Below are positions 23,651-34,639 of a DNA stretch of 64,000 nucleotides, piece by piece; the stretch's first letter is position 1, and each line of letters starts with the position of its first letter. A program made the position numbers and the translations under genes. The stretch is from Paracentrotus lividus (taxonomy: Eukaryota > Echinodermata > Echinoidea > Camarodonta > Echinidae). Under the pieces are notes generated by a model. That model was not told where the DNA came from. It saw only the letters and a list, made by a program, of their open reading frames with translations, and made no database searches. Location: assembly GCA_940671915.1 (NCBI GenBank), contig CALNVZ010002974.1:40369211-40433210 (forward strand). The letters are read 5' to 3'.

Positions 23651-24039
23651 GAAACAGAAAGTACGCCTATTTGCTCTGCCTTAACGGCATAGAGCACTTT
23701 TTGGATCAAAACCTCATCTGATTTCACACTTTTGGATATTACCAGCTCCCCCACCAGGTTGAGCACTTTTTAGTCGAGGAACTTCCAACCTCTGTGTGCT
23801 GCAATGGATCGGTTTCACGTGAATTACTCCGGTAAGAATATTCAATACCCTCGAGGAAAGATTACATAAATGCCTTATTGAGACGATTGAAAGTGTCATA
23901 AAAAGAAGAGATGGAGAGCCCACTTCTCCTCAGAGCTAATGATTGCGCAAGCCAGAATGATAGTGAGAACGAAGAGTTTTGAAATGAAAAGAGAAATTCG
24001 GTTCAAATCGAAACGGCTCGCCCACAAAACAGAAAGAAA

Positions 24040-26047
24040 TGGCAGGTTTCGAAAGTGATCTATTGGGTGTCATAGATGAACTGGAATTTAGAGATGTAAA
24101 TGACATTCCAGAGAAAACTTAAGAAGGATGTTAAACAGATAAATGAATAAAAAAATGTATTCGTCAATGCTGACAAGACCCGGAATGTATACACAATGAG
24201 CCCAAGGAAATTGAAAAAAATTCTAAATGAAAACATTAGGAAATATAAGTTCGCCCGAGAGCAAGTGATTGGAGAACATGAAAGAGAATCTGCAGCAAAT
24301 CGCTGAAAGCCTAGGAATTAGTGAACGAATAGAGACGTACAATGAAGAAATCTGCTTTTGTAACATTAAAAGACCACAAAGACAACTTCAGGAATAATCC
24401 CCAAGTTAGGCTGATAAACCCCACTAAGCCAGAACTGGGTCGTGCTAGTAAAAATTATGCTTGACCGAATTAATAAACAAATAAAAGTAAAAACCAACGC
24501 AAATCAATGGACAAACACTACAGATGTGCTTGATTGGTTCCAAAAACTGCCCAACAAGGACTCTCTGTCTTTCATTGTGTTTGACATAATAGACTTCTAC
24601 CCTCCATCTCTTCTGAATTGCTGTCCGGTTGCCTACAATGGGCGAGGCAATTCACTGGCATAGGAGATGACGAGATGAAACAAATCATGCACGCGAGAAG
24701 AACCCTGTTGTACGACAATAACAACAAAGCGTGGGAAAACGAGACGGACGGAAACAATTCGATGTTTCCATGGGAGCCTTGATGGGAGCCGAAGTATGTG
24801 AACTCGTAGGACTATACGCACTATCAAAAATGAAGAAAGCTAAACACCCACAGCGTAGGGCTTACAGGGACGATGGTCTCGCCGTCCTCAGGAAAGCATC
24901 GGGTAGCAGAGCCGACAGGTCGCGGGAAAGACCTCATCAAAATCTTTAATGAGATGGGCCTCCGAATCACGGTCCAACACAATCTCAAAACAGTCGACTT
25001 CCTCGATGTAACCTCAACCTAGACTCCGCACATTCCAGCCGTACAGGAAACCGAACGATTACCCCATGTACGTGCACAATAACTCAAACCACCCCCCACT
25101 ATACTTAAGCAAATACCCTAGCCGTAGAAAAGCGCCTATCAAACTTATCATCGAACGAACAAATCTTCCGGAATGCAGCGCCCCTTATGCCGAAGCACTA
25201 AAAATAGTGGCTACAATAAGGAAATAGAATTCGGAAAAACAAGAAACCGGAAAGCAAGGACCCAGAGGGAGGAAAAACAGGAGCAGAAAAATAACATGCG
25301 TTCAACCCCCCCCCCCCCCCTACAACGCGGCAGTTAAAACGAATGTAGCCGCAAATTTCTAAGTTTGGTCAAGAAGCACTTCCCAAGGGGCCACAAGCTG
25401 AACAAAATATTCAACAAGAACACTGTAAAAGTAAGTTACAGTTGATGAAAAACATGGATGCAATCATAAAATCACACAACCAAAAAATGATCAATCAAGC
25501 TCTAGGAACCGAAAAAGACTCGAAACAGAAATGTAATTGCCGACAAAAGCTAACCTGCCCCTACAAGGAAAATGTCTCGAAAAGGCCTTGTATATAAGGC
25601 ATCAATCTCCCATGCAACGAAACCAAATGCTACTATGGGCTCGCAGGAGGAACATTCAAGGACAGATATAGAAACCACCTAAAGTCGATCAGCATGAAAA
25701 ATACCGCACAGAAACACAACTATCTAAGCATATATGGAGCCTAAAAGAGTCAAACATCAACTATAAACTCACATGGAAATAGCAAAAAAATCAAACACAA
25801 ACCTGAGAAAAAGTGGGACCTGCAACCTCTGCCTCGACGAGAAATACTTCATCATCACAAGCAAAGATGCTTAAACACAAATCTGAAATAGTCTCAAAAT
25901 GCAGGCACAGAAAAAGACCCCACCAAAACCACCCAACCGTGAGACGATCCAGCCACAGCATACAGGCGACCCAACCAAATCTGAATCAGTCTGCCTGATG
26001 ATCGCACCAGCGTGAAACCAGTGGTAGCAGAAACAGAAAGGTACGCC

Positions 26048-26050
<3 letters not shown>
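24040..26050 (+). mobile_element. Penelope-like element, right copy (RT plus GIY-YIG)
   Basis: This plus-strand copy is more complete. The upstream part shows KKDVKQINE and VFVNADKTRNVYTMSPRKL (about 24120-24210), then the Penelope signature KDHKDNFRNNPQVRLINP (about 24370-24420), then FIVFDIIDFYP (24575). RRAYRDDGLAVLRKAS, with an intact YxDD-type block, lies near 24860. The C-terminal part has LVYKASISHATKPN and YYGLAGGTFKDRYRNHLKS (about 25585-25690), the GIY-YIG endonuclease core. Stops and frameshifts between blocks show it is no longer functional as assembled. It ends in a terminal repeat with a hammerhead-like motif, directly against a (TA)n tract. Confidence 0.9.
25987..26036 (+). ncRNA. 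Hammerhead-ribozyme-like motif, right Penelope terminus
   Basis: Helix I strand TCTGC is followed by CTGATGA (25995-26001) and helix II TCGC-ACCA-GCGT (26002-26013, with a U-U mismatch at the core-proximal pair). Then come GAAA (26014-26017), a short helix III CC-AGT-GG, TA (26025-26026) and GCAG. Predicted cleavage is after 26026. The sequence is identical to the left terminus. Confidence 0.55.

Positions 26051-26082
<32 letters not shown>
26051..26082. repeat. (TA)n microsatellite at the right end of the Penelope pair
   Basis: Alternating TA directly outside the right terminus of the Penelope pair, mirrored at 21918-21968. Confidence 0.85.
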
Positions 26083-26089
<7 letters not shown>

Positions 26090-26945
26090 TTTTTTAATGA
26101 TTTTATTTTCCTTATTTCTAAAACCTCGAAATAAGAAATTTTGGTAGTTGAAGCGCATAAATCCATCATCAACATATTTTTAAGAGTGTTAATTGTAAAA
26201 AGTAACCCTAATTATCCCTTAAAATCGTCCTTGAACAGCAAATGGCGCCGAACACATCCCTCAAATATCCCCTTCTACATCTAATTGCATGAATGGATCA
26301 GGAAAAAAGACAATGTTGACATTTATAATTTTCCCCCTATTTTCTTAATTATTCCCCTATTTTCTTGACCGAGGACTTTTAAAAATTGTTAAAAGCTGTT
26401 TTCGACAGTTTTTCGAGAGAAAAAAAAATGTTTTGACCCCCGCTCCTGTTACTGGACAAAGCAACTGGAATGGTATGAAACAGAAACGCTCAAAGTCAGA
26501 GCAGATCACAATCACATAAAACTAAAATCATGCAGCAATAGTCCGATAATCATGACAATGATATAATTAGTTATTAGGTTTCAATAAGGCTGAATGCAAA
26601 CGAACTTCGTTCCCACAGAAAACAGCAAGTCCAAAACAAACATATTATATACATCAAGTGCACAAAATAATTATTGTGCCGAGTTGACCATCAGAAAATT
26701 TTGCCTTCTTCCTGCCATTTTACTAGCCACTGCAAGCATGGTAAGCTAACGATGCTAGAGACAGGCAAATAAGGTGGCGCTTGAAATGCTTTTGCCCATG
26801 TACATGCATGCAGATGTAGACGCATTGATGTACATAGTACATGAATGTGAGAACGAGAGGGAACGTGGGGATTCCCCACCATGTTGCCATAGGCTACATT
26901 GTTGATTACCATATAATTATGTACAGCATCCCCCAATGAAGTTAC
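26090..26945. repeat. Duplicated leader-exon segment, unit B (exon broken)
   Basis: It shares landmarks with units A and D: AACCTCGAAATAAG..TTTGGTAGTTGAAGC, the TTGACCGAGGACTTTTAAAA block, the exon part at 26655-26745 and GAACGTGGGGATTCCCCACC. The exon copy (minus strand) keeps ATGGCAGGAAGAAGGC but has lost one base relative to copy A, so the frame breaks. The donor GTAAGT has been replaced by sequence without a GT at that place. This copy cannot serve as a leader exon. Confidence 0.6.
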
Positions 26946-28116
26946 GGTGGTATATCACTTCGCGGAGACGTCTCCGATACTTTATCGATCGCGGAGACGT
27001 CTCCGCGACGTCTCCCAATGTCATTTTTATTCTAAATTTCAACACAAATATATGACATAATTCTGTAAATTTCATGTCGGATTAATGTCGCACTGATGTC
27101 GAAACTATATAACTAATGCCATTAAATGAAAAGCGTAGTGGTTGATTGATGTCGGGGTTGATTGGGATATTACAACATGAACGGCATTTGTACGACATCG
27201 CGCCGATGTCATATAAATGTTGACATTGGTCACAAATAGATATATTGGCAAATAGTTTGATGTCACTATTGCGATATTAAATTATAATGACATTCCCAAG
27301 TTGCCTCTTTGGTTTAATCCTTAAATAAATTTTCGACAACATATGCAAATACATGTAGTGAAATATAATATAGAGATATACAAAGGCATTTACACCAAAT
27401 TTTCAGGACTTAATTTTGAGACATTAGGCAATAAGAATCCCAACTTTCACGTCCACTTGACTTTTTACTTCAATTCAGTGACTATATGAAAACGTGACTC
27501 GCGTGACAAAAAAGTGTAAAAACATGAAACTCGCATAAAAAGTGTAGTGTGGGACTAAGAGTAGGGACGTCGACCATGCAATATTTTTTCCCCTATCAAA
27601 ACCGCGTTGAAAAATTATTAAGATTGACACCTTTTGAAGAAAAAAAGTAGCCCAAAATGAACCAATCATTTGGATTAGAAGAAGTTGCAAATTTCAGCTC
27701 ACGGTGTCTAGTTACACGGAATGGCTGATAAGGTTAAAACTGAAGCAAATTCTGAAAAACTAACTATGTATAAGTACATGTGATTTGAAAATTACTTTTT
27801 CAAAAATTTTACGTCGGTCTAACGTCGGATTTCAATGTTAGTCCGATGACAAAAATTGACATCGAAACGATGTTGGGCTGGCGGACATTTTTGATGCCGA
27901 GCTGACATCGAAATTTGACATCATTCTGACCCCCAAAATTACATTGGTCTGACATCGAAAAATGAAGTTGACCCGGCATCATAAATTGACATCGCTGCAA
28001 TATGAGTCTGGCGGACATTTTGAGGTCGCACCAACGTCGAAATTAGACATCGATCCGATGCAACGTCCGACGTTGACCGACGTTGGCCCAACGTCAGCCC
28101 GACGTAGTAATACTAG
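26945..28116. repeat. Repeat rich in GGAGACGTCTCC and GACATCG motifs
   Basis: It starts GGTGGTATATCACTTCGCGG followed by two GCGGAGACGTCTCCG palindromes (26962-27005). The right part (27810-28110) is a degenerate array of phrases such as TGACATCGAAATT, CTGACATCG and CGACGTTGGCCCAACGTC, ending TACTAGCTGGGATGGCGG. The first motif recurs at 47075-47290 and 60360-60525. There is no coding capacity. It separates unit B from unit C. Confidence 0.5.
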
Positions 28117-28561
28117 CTGGGATGGCGGTTGAAATGCATTCGCCTATGTACATGCATGATATTCATGATGCAGATGCTTTGACTTTCATATTTGATGCAT
28201 AAGTGAAAGTCAAAAGGAACGCGGGATTCCCCAAATTCATGTTGTCAGGCTACAAGGTTGATTACCGTATATATGCATAGCATATCCCCATGAAGTTAAT
28301 GTTCCTCTCATTCATCAGAGAATAATAGGGGCTACACATCCGATCATTGCTTAGGGCTCCGAGAGTGGTACGGTATGTCACGAAAACGGCTCCCGTGCGA
28401 TTTTAGCGCCAAAATTGGTTTTGTTACTTTTCTTTCTTTTTTTTTTAAATCTATTTATCTATGCAATTATTCTTTTAATTATTTTTTTTATTTATCTATT
28501 CAATCTGTTATTTTATTCATTTTTATTTATTTATTTTTTATTTCATTTTATTTATTATTAT

Positions 28562-28594
<33 letters not shown>

Positions 28595-29030
28595 TTCGGG
28601 GGGGGGGGACATTTTGGGTCCTTTGGGGTCCAAGCGATCAGAAATTGACGGGGTTTAAAATTTCAGACCCCTCCTTCACTTCCTGGGGGCACTTTAGAGG
28701 GCACAATATTGGCCCAATAAGAAATATTGGTGTATTCCTCCTCAAATTAATTTTTATATATTGTAATTTTTGCATATAAAGATGCCAGATATGTCATAGT
28801 AGTTAATTCATTTCATCTTAAAAACGTAAGTTTATTTTTTTTTTACCATTTGTAAAGAATTATTTTTTAAATATTAAAAAAGAAATGAAAATGCTGAAAA
28901 TGAGTCTATTTTCTTTATTTTCATTTTTTATTCTTTTTTATCTTTATTTTTTTTTTTTATTTATTTATTTATTTATTTATTTTATTATTATTATTTTTTT
29001 TTTTTTTGCTTAAATCCCGAAATAAGGCAC
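28117..29030. repeat. Duplicated leader-exon segment, unit C (exon part missing)
   Basis: Only the part upstream of the leader exon (minus-strand sense) and beyond is present: GAAATGCATTCGCCTATGTA, GGAACGCGGGATTCCCC, CCCCATGAAGTTAATGTTCC, GCTCCCGTGCGATTTTAGCG, and the G-run with CACTTCCTGGGGGCAC. The exon position is occupied by the preceding repeat. Confidence 0.55.
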
Positions 29031-29990
29031 TTTGGTAGTTGAAGCACATATGTCACACATCATCAACATATTTATTTTTAGCTTGTTAAGTGTAAAAATT
29101 ATCGCTAATTATCACAACAAAAAAATCGTCCTTTAACAGCAGATGGCGCCGTAAACATTTTTGAAAAATTATTTAAAAATCTCTCAAATATCATCTTCTG
29201 GACACTCAAATGCATAAATGGATCAGAAAGATGACAGTGTTGACATTTAATACTTTTTCATAATTTTCTATTTATTCCCCTATTTTTTTTTTTTTCGACT
29301 GAGGAGTTTTAAAAAATTGTTAAAAGCTATTTTTGAATTTGCCCTTTTCTTCAAAGAAAGAGTCCTTTTCATTTTGACCTCGCTACAGTCCAGTGGTAAA
29401 ATAAAAACATATATTTACTTGAACAAAGCAACAAGCACCAATCGTATGATACGCTCAAATTTAAGAAGTACATCACATCAGATGAAAATCATGCAATGGT
29501 ATGATAATTAGTTATAATATTTCAATAAGGCTGAATACAAACAAAGCTCGTTAAGACAGAAATAGTCAGTCCAAACCAAACTTACATGTAGCAAGTGCAC
29601 AACACATCAGTAATGTGCCGAGTTGAAAATTTAGAAATATTGGTCCTCTTTCTGCCATTTTACTGGCCAGTAAGTTAACAATGCTAAAGACGTAATCAAG
29701 ATGACGGTTGAAATGCATTTGCCTATGTACATGCATGATACTCATGATGTAGATGCTTTGACTGTAATATTTGATGTACATGAAGGTCAAAGGGAACGTG
29801 GGATTCCCCATCGTGTTGCCAGGCTACATTGTTGATCGATCGTACAGCGTCCCCATATGAAGTTAATGTTCCTTTCATTCATCACAGAATAGTAGGGACT
29901 ACACATGGTTTCTTTTCGAGAGAAAAAAAATCAATTCGAAGGTACATGCTTAGGCCCGTAGAGATATGTTAAGGAACGGAACCCAAAAGA
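29031..29990. repeat. Duplicated leader-exon segment, unit D
   Basis: The shared landmarks are TTTCGACTGAGGAGTTTTAA, the exon part (29580-29660), GAAGGTCAAAGGGAACGTGG, and GTCCCCATATGAAGTTAATG. This is the most 5' unit in the direction of the IgSF gene and one of two with an intact leader exon. Confidence 0.6.
29586..29658 (-). CDS. Candidate signal-peptide first exon of the IgSF gene, copy D
   Basis: On the minus strand an ATG at 29658 opens MAERGPIFLNFQLG, then the hydrophobic TLLMCCALAT. A GTAAGT donor follows at 29585 in phase 1, exactly as in copy A. The upstream ATG used in copy A is CTG here, so translation would start at the second methionine. Despite substitutions in both the basic and the hydrophobic part, the reading frame, hydrophobic core, phase and donor are kept. 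This suggests the exon is, or recently was, in use. Whether it is spliced to the Ig exon at 1541 or to another paralogue needs transcript data. Confidence 0.45.
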
Positions 29991-30775
29991 TAATAGCTTA
30001 CGATCACATATTACAGTGAGGTTTGAAGGTAAATGACTTAAGTCATTCCGTGTGGGATTCGTCCCCCCCCCCTTTACATATTGTTAAATTCCTTCTTTTC
30101 TTTAAGGAAGGGGGTGTTTGTCGGCAATTTTTTTTTTTGTCCCATCAGATATTTGAGATAGATTAATACCCTTCTCTGTCATTTGTCTCGTCTACATCAT
30201 GCGAGGGCGAAGCGCGGGCACAAATTTGGGCCTTAAATACAAATTAAATATAGCTTGAAAAGAGGGAATTTTTTTTTCCCCTCAAATTAAACGTACAAGA
30301 TCAAGTGGAATTCTTACATACAATAAACTAAAAGCCCGAAATTTTAGGCTCTGTTTACATTTTCGCTATGAAACCCATTTTTGTTTTTTTTTTTTTTTAT
30401 TTATTTAGTTTGATGTTTGATTTAAACCACGCACACTTGAAAATATACATGGGCAACTCCATGATTAGTTTCGCTACACATTAAGGTTGGCTTCTACATG
30501 AACACGCTTTGAATTATTTTTCAATTTTGGTAGTGTCGATCCCTAAAGATATAACCTACTTGACATCATCAAAGAGAATCATGAGGCATATTTCAATAAG
30601 TAATAAAAGATACTTAAATTCCCCTTAAAATAAAATTATTCGGAAATGAAACTGAATCTGAAACTAAGACGCTATTTTTGACCCAAAGTGAAGTCATGCG
30701 AGTGTAAGGTTTTATCATCACTTTTTTCTTCTTTTTTTTTTTTCTTTTTATTATTGTGTGTGTAATAAAGCAGGA
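29991..30775. other. Non-coding AT-rich spacer
   Basis: It holds C, T and A homopolymer runs and no recognisable exon, RNA gene or transposon end. Confidence 0.5.
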
Positions 30776-32748
30776 CATTAGATTCATCTACTCTTACCTT
30801 CATAAGATTCATCTATTCTTATCTTCATGAGATTGATCTACTCTTGTCTTCATAAGATTAATCTAATCTTATCTTCATAAGATTCATCTACTCTTATCTT
30901 CATAACATTCATCTACTCATATCTTCATAAGATTCATCTACTCTTATCTTCATAAGATTCATCTATTCTTATCTTCATAAGATTCATCTACTCTTATCTT
31001 CATAAGATTCATCTATTTTTATCTTCATAAGATTCATCTACTCTTATTTTGATAAGATTCATCGACTCTTATCTTAATAATAATAATACCGGTTTCTTAT
31101 AAAGCGCTTTACCTGTTAAGACCAAAGCGCTTATTATATATTATTACCCCGGTCATTGGATTCATTTTTCGATCCCGCACTTTACAGTGCACAATCTCCA
31201 CTCCCTGGGGAGCATTCCAGCCGGTCGCCTGGTACCGGGTACCCATTTTTATCACCTCGGGTGGGGTCAAGCATGTAGATAAAATGCCTTGCTCAAGGGA
31301 CATAAGTGTCGGTGCGGGAATCGAACTCACTGTTTTTGCACTGACAGTCCAGTGGTGAGACCACTAGACCACGACACTTCCACATCTTCCATCCATCTTC
31401 ATAAGATACATCTTCTCTTATCTTCATAAGATTCATCTACTCTTATCTTCATAACATTCATCTACTCTTATCTTCATAAGATTCATCTACTCTTATCTTC
31501 ATAAGATTTATCTACCTCTTATCTTCATAAGATTCATCTACTCTTATCTTCATAAGATTTATCTACTTTTATCTTCATAAGATTCATCTACTCTTATCTT
31601 CATAAGATCCATCTACTCTTATCTTCATAAGATTCATCTATTCTTATTTTCATAAGATCCATCTACTCTTATCTTCATGAGATTCATCTACTCTTTATTC
31701 TTCATAACATTCATCTACTCTTATCTTCATAAGATTCATTCTACTCTTATCTTCATAAGATTCATCTACTCTTATCTTCATAAGATTTCATCTCTCTTAT
31801 CTTCATAAGATTCATCTACTCTTATCTTCATAAGATTCATCTACTCTTATCTTCATAAGATTCATCTACTCTTATCTTCACAAGATTCCATCTTACTCTT
31901 ATCTTCATAAGATTCATCTATTCTTATTTTCATAAGATCCATCTACTCTTATCTTCATGAGATTCATCTACTCTTATCTTCATAAGATTCATCTACTCCT
32001 ATCTTCATAACATTCATCTACTCTTATCTTCATAAGATTCATCTACTCTTATCTTCATAAGATTCATCTACTCTTATCTTCATAAGATTCATCTGCTCTT
32101 ATCTTCACAAGATTCATCTACTCTTATCTTCATAAGATTCATCTACTCTTATCTTCATAAGATTCATCTACTCTTATCTTCATAAGATTCATCTACTCTT
32201 ATCTTCACAAGATTCATCTACTCTTATCTTCATAAGATTCATCTACTCTTATCTTCATAAGATTCATCTACTTTTATCTTCATAAGATTCATCCACTCTT
32301 ATCTTCATAAGATTCATCTACTCTTATCTTCATAAGATTCATCTACTTTTATCTTCATAAGATTCATCTACTCTTATCTTCATAAGATTCATCTACTCTT
32401 ATCTTCATAAGATTCATCTACTCTTATCTTCATAAGATTCATCTACTCTTATCTTCACAAGATTCATTTACTCTTATCTTCATAAGATATATCTATTCTT
32501 ATCTTCATAACATTTATCCAATTTTATCTTCATAACATTTATCTACTCTTATCTTCATAAGATTTATATTTTCTTATCTTCATAAGATTCATCTACTCTT
32601 ATCTTCATAACATTCGTCTACTCTTATCTTCATTTCATTCATCCACTCTTATCTTCATAAGATTTATCTACTCGTATCTTCATAAGATCCATCTACTCTT
32701 ATCTTCATAACATTCATCTATCTCTTATCTTCATAAGATTCATCTTTA
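30776..32748. repeat. 25-bp minisatellite (ATTCATCTACTCTTATCTTCATAAG)
   Basis: Roughly 65 to 70 copies of a 25-bp unit, in two blocks (30776-31075 and 31386-32748) separated by a SINE. The unit is GATTCATCTACTCTTATCTT followed by CATAA. Common variants are CATAACATTC, TCTATTCTTA and CACAAG. Indels are few, so the period is well kept. Variant units are scattered rather than regionally clustered. Confidence 0.95.
31076..31385 (-). mobile_element. tRNA-headed SINE inserted in the minisatellite
   Basis: On the minus strand it begins AGTGTCGTGGTCTAGTGGTC (A box), with B box GTTCGATTCCC about 35 bases later. A body follows (ACCGGCTGGAATGCTCCCCA) and the tail reads AAGCGCTTTATAAGAAACCG then GTATTATTATT. 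This is the layout of a tRNA-derived SINE with a (TATT)n-like tail. Minisatellite units resume on both sides, so the insertion came after the array formed. Confidence 0.85.
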
Positions 32749-33020
32749 ATAATAATCACTTTCTCTCTCGCTTTGTTATTGTTTTCTTTCCTCTCTCTTT
32801 ATAACATTTTTTCTCCTTTTCTTTCCTTTTTCTCTTCTTTTCTGTTTTTGTTTTTTGTTGTTGTTGTTGTTGTTTTTTTTTTTTTGGGGGGGGGGATGGG
32901 GCGGGCATAGCCTTGGGGCAAGGGGAGGGGTACTTTTGAATTCACACTACCCCAATGTATCCAAGACTGATTTTTAAAAAAAAGAAAAAAAAAAGTCACA
33001 ATATGAATTTAAGAATAGAT
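32749..33020. repeat. Low-complexity pyrimidine/T-rich tract with a G-run
   Basis: CT-rich sequence is followed by (GTT)n, a T-run, then a G-run near 32886-32895 and an A-rich tract. Nothing coding is visible. Confidence 0.6.
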
Positions 33021-33024
33021 TTAA

Positions 33025-33441
33025 AGGTAGTGTCATCCTTTTTCACAAATTGCGAAAACTAATGCAGCTTGGCACAATTTTAGAATATGATCAACCTATA
33101 CTGTCTATTCAATCTTATTGTCATAGGTTGCCTAGATCAGTAATATGAAACGAAAATCTGACTACCAATCTAGACCAGCTCTCCATCAACATCGTTGATA
33201 TTACAGAGTGTGCAGCACGGACCACACACAACAATATACACATGACGCATCAGCGTGCATTATTCTCTGCGCTAACGGTTAACAGTTCGCACCGTACGGT
33301 ATATTTTTCGAGATTCGAAAAATAGGAATGAATTTTGATAATTGCAATATAATGACAAACATACACATAAGGTGAGCTTAATCATGTTGTGGGAAGATAT
33401 AGAAATGTAGTATTTTTGACTGCAAAAGGATGACACCACCT
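33025..33441. mobile_element. TTAA-flanked MITE, AGGTAGTRTCA family, copy 2
   Basis: It starts AGGTAGTGTCATCCTTTTTC, ends AAAGGATGACACCACCT, and is flanked by TTAA on both sides. The interior matches copy 1 at 11966-12414 (for example ATAGGTTGCCTAGATCAGTA and ATCAACATCGTTGATATTAC). Confidence 0.85.
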
Positions 33442-33445
33442 TTAA

Positions 33446-34157
33446 CAGGGGTTTGTTCGGAAAGGGTCTCGGGTAGGAAAAGTTTCAAAGGTGTGTCAGA
33501 CCTGGGGGGGGGGGGGCATTGGGAAGTTCAAATTGATACCCCAAATTTTTGTGTAAAAGTTATAAGCAACAAGGCCCTCGCAAGAAAAGTTGTAAGTTAA
33601 ATTTCAAAAGAGTAGTAGTAAAAATTAATTTTGACTGGATTGAACAGGTTACGGGCATAGGGTACTGTACTACTTTTTACTTTAAATTTTATACATTAGC
33701 TAGACACATTGTAGTTTTTATGTGATTTGTCCCATTTTATTTTATTTTTTTTTGGCTTACAGCTAATTACAAACAAGTTCTGGGAGTTCTCTGTCAAAAA
33801 TTGACCATAATTATCTCATTTTTAAACTACATAAAATCTATGAAATTTGATATAGTGTCAGGTACATACATTGAATAATGGAAGGAAAATGATACTTTTA
33901 TCACGGTTTGTTGTTTTTTCTTGTGGTTGAAGAAGCATTAGAAATTTAGTTTGATGACAAAATGCATACATGTACACATGTAACCCTTTTTTGTTCCTAT
34001 TTGAAATTGTCAACAATCAGACAGATTTTAATTTCAATTATATCATTTCTTGTTTAAAAATTCCTATAAAAATGATTCAATTATTACCAAGCATATATGT
34101 ATCTCCATAGTATAATGTATTTCATAATACTATAATACTATAAGAGATTAGAATGAT
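33446..34157. other. Non-coding stretch downstream of TUBE1
   Basis: AT-rich sequence with one G-run (33507). No exon or transposon end recognised. It lies on the 3' side of TUBE1. Confidence 0.5.
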
Positions 34158-34176
34158 NNNNNNNNNNNNNNNNNNN
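34158..34176. other. Assembly gap (19 N)
   Basis: A run of 19 undetermined bases. The sequence on the far side starts with a C-run, so the join may be unreliable. Confidence 0.99.
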
Positions 34177-34639
34177 CCCCCCAATCCACTCAAAATTGTA
34201 TAGGCATGTACCTCTATACCTGTATCTCTATCTCTCTATCTTTCAAATTTAATCAAATCCAGGATCATGTCAGCATTTATAATTGCTTTTTACAGATAAT
34301 TCAAATGACAAACCCAAAAACTTACATACAGCTTGCTTTCATATTAAACCATGTTAAAAAAAAGTCAAATAAAAGGCAATATTGCAATGAGCTAACAATA
34401 TCAATTCTTGTTAAAAAATATTTGCTATGCATTCAGACAAAACTTTCTTTCTATAGATGACAATTCTATTATGATACTAATTTCTGACATAATCAAAGAA
34501 AAGGTATTGCTTCTGCTATGCTCAGTAGAAATACCAAAAAGAAACATTTCCCACCTGGAACAAATGCTCATGAGCCATCGATTCGAGTCTCCAGACTCAA
34601 GAGTACATTGGAGTTCCCTGCTCCCTCGTTTTAAGGAGA

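Larger units (their letters stand above)
21969..23745 (-). mobile_element. Penelope-like element, left copy
   Basis: A minus-strand element with a degenerate reverse transcriptase of the Penelope class. It shows SFIVFDIIDFYPSLF (first catalytic block, about 23465-23510) and AEVCELVGLYALSKMKEA-like sequence. It then has LQDDGLAVLRKAS (the YxDD block, altered to LQDD, about 23200). Toward 22300 come remnants of a GIY-YIG endonuclease domain. Frameshifts and stops separate these blocks. The terminal sequence at 21969-22110 reappears inverted at 23590-23745, so this copy has inverted terminal repeats. Its 5' coding part is missing. From 22000 to 23480 it is nearly identical to the inverse of 24550-26050. 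Confidence 0.85.

Noticed and set aside
28375-28779. 134-residue hydrophobic open frame
   Set aside because: Produced by T-rich low-complexity sequence and a G-run, which give poly-Phe/Leu/Tyr. There is no gene structure.
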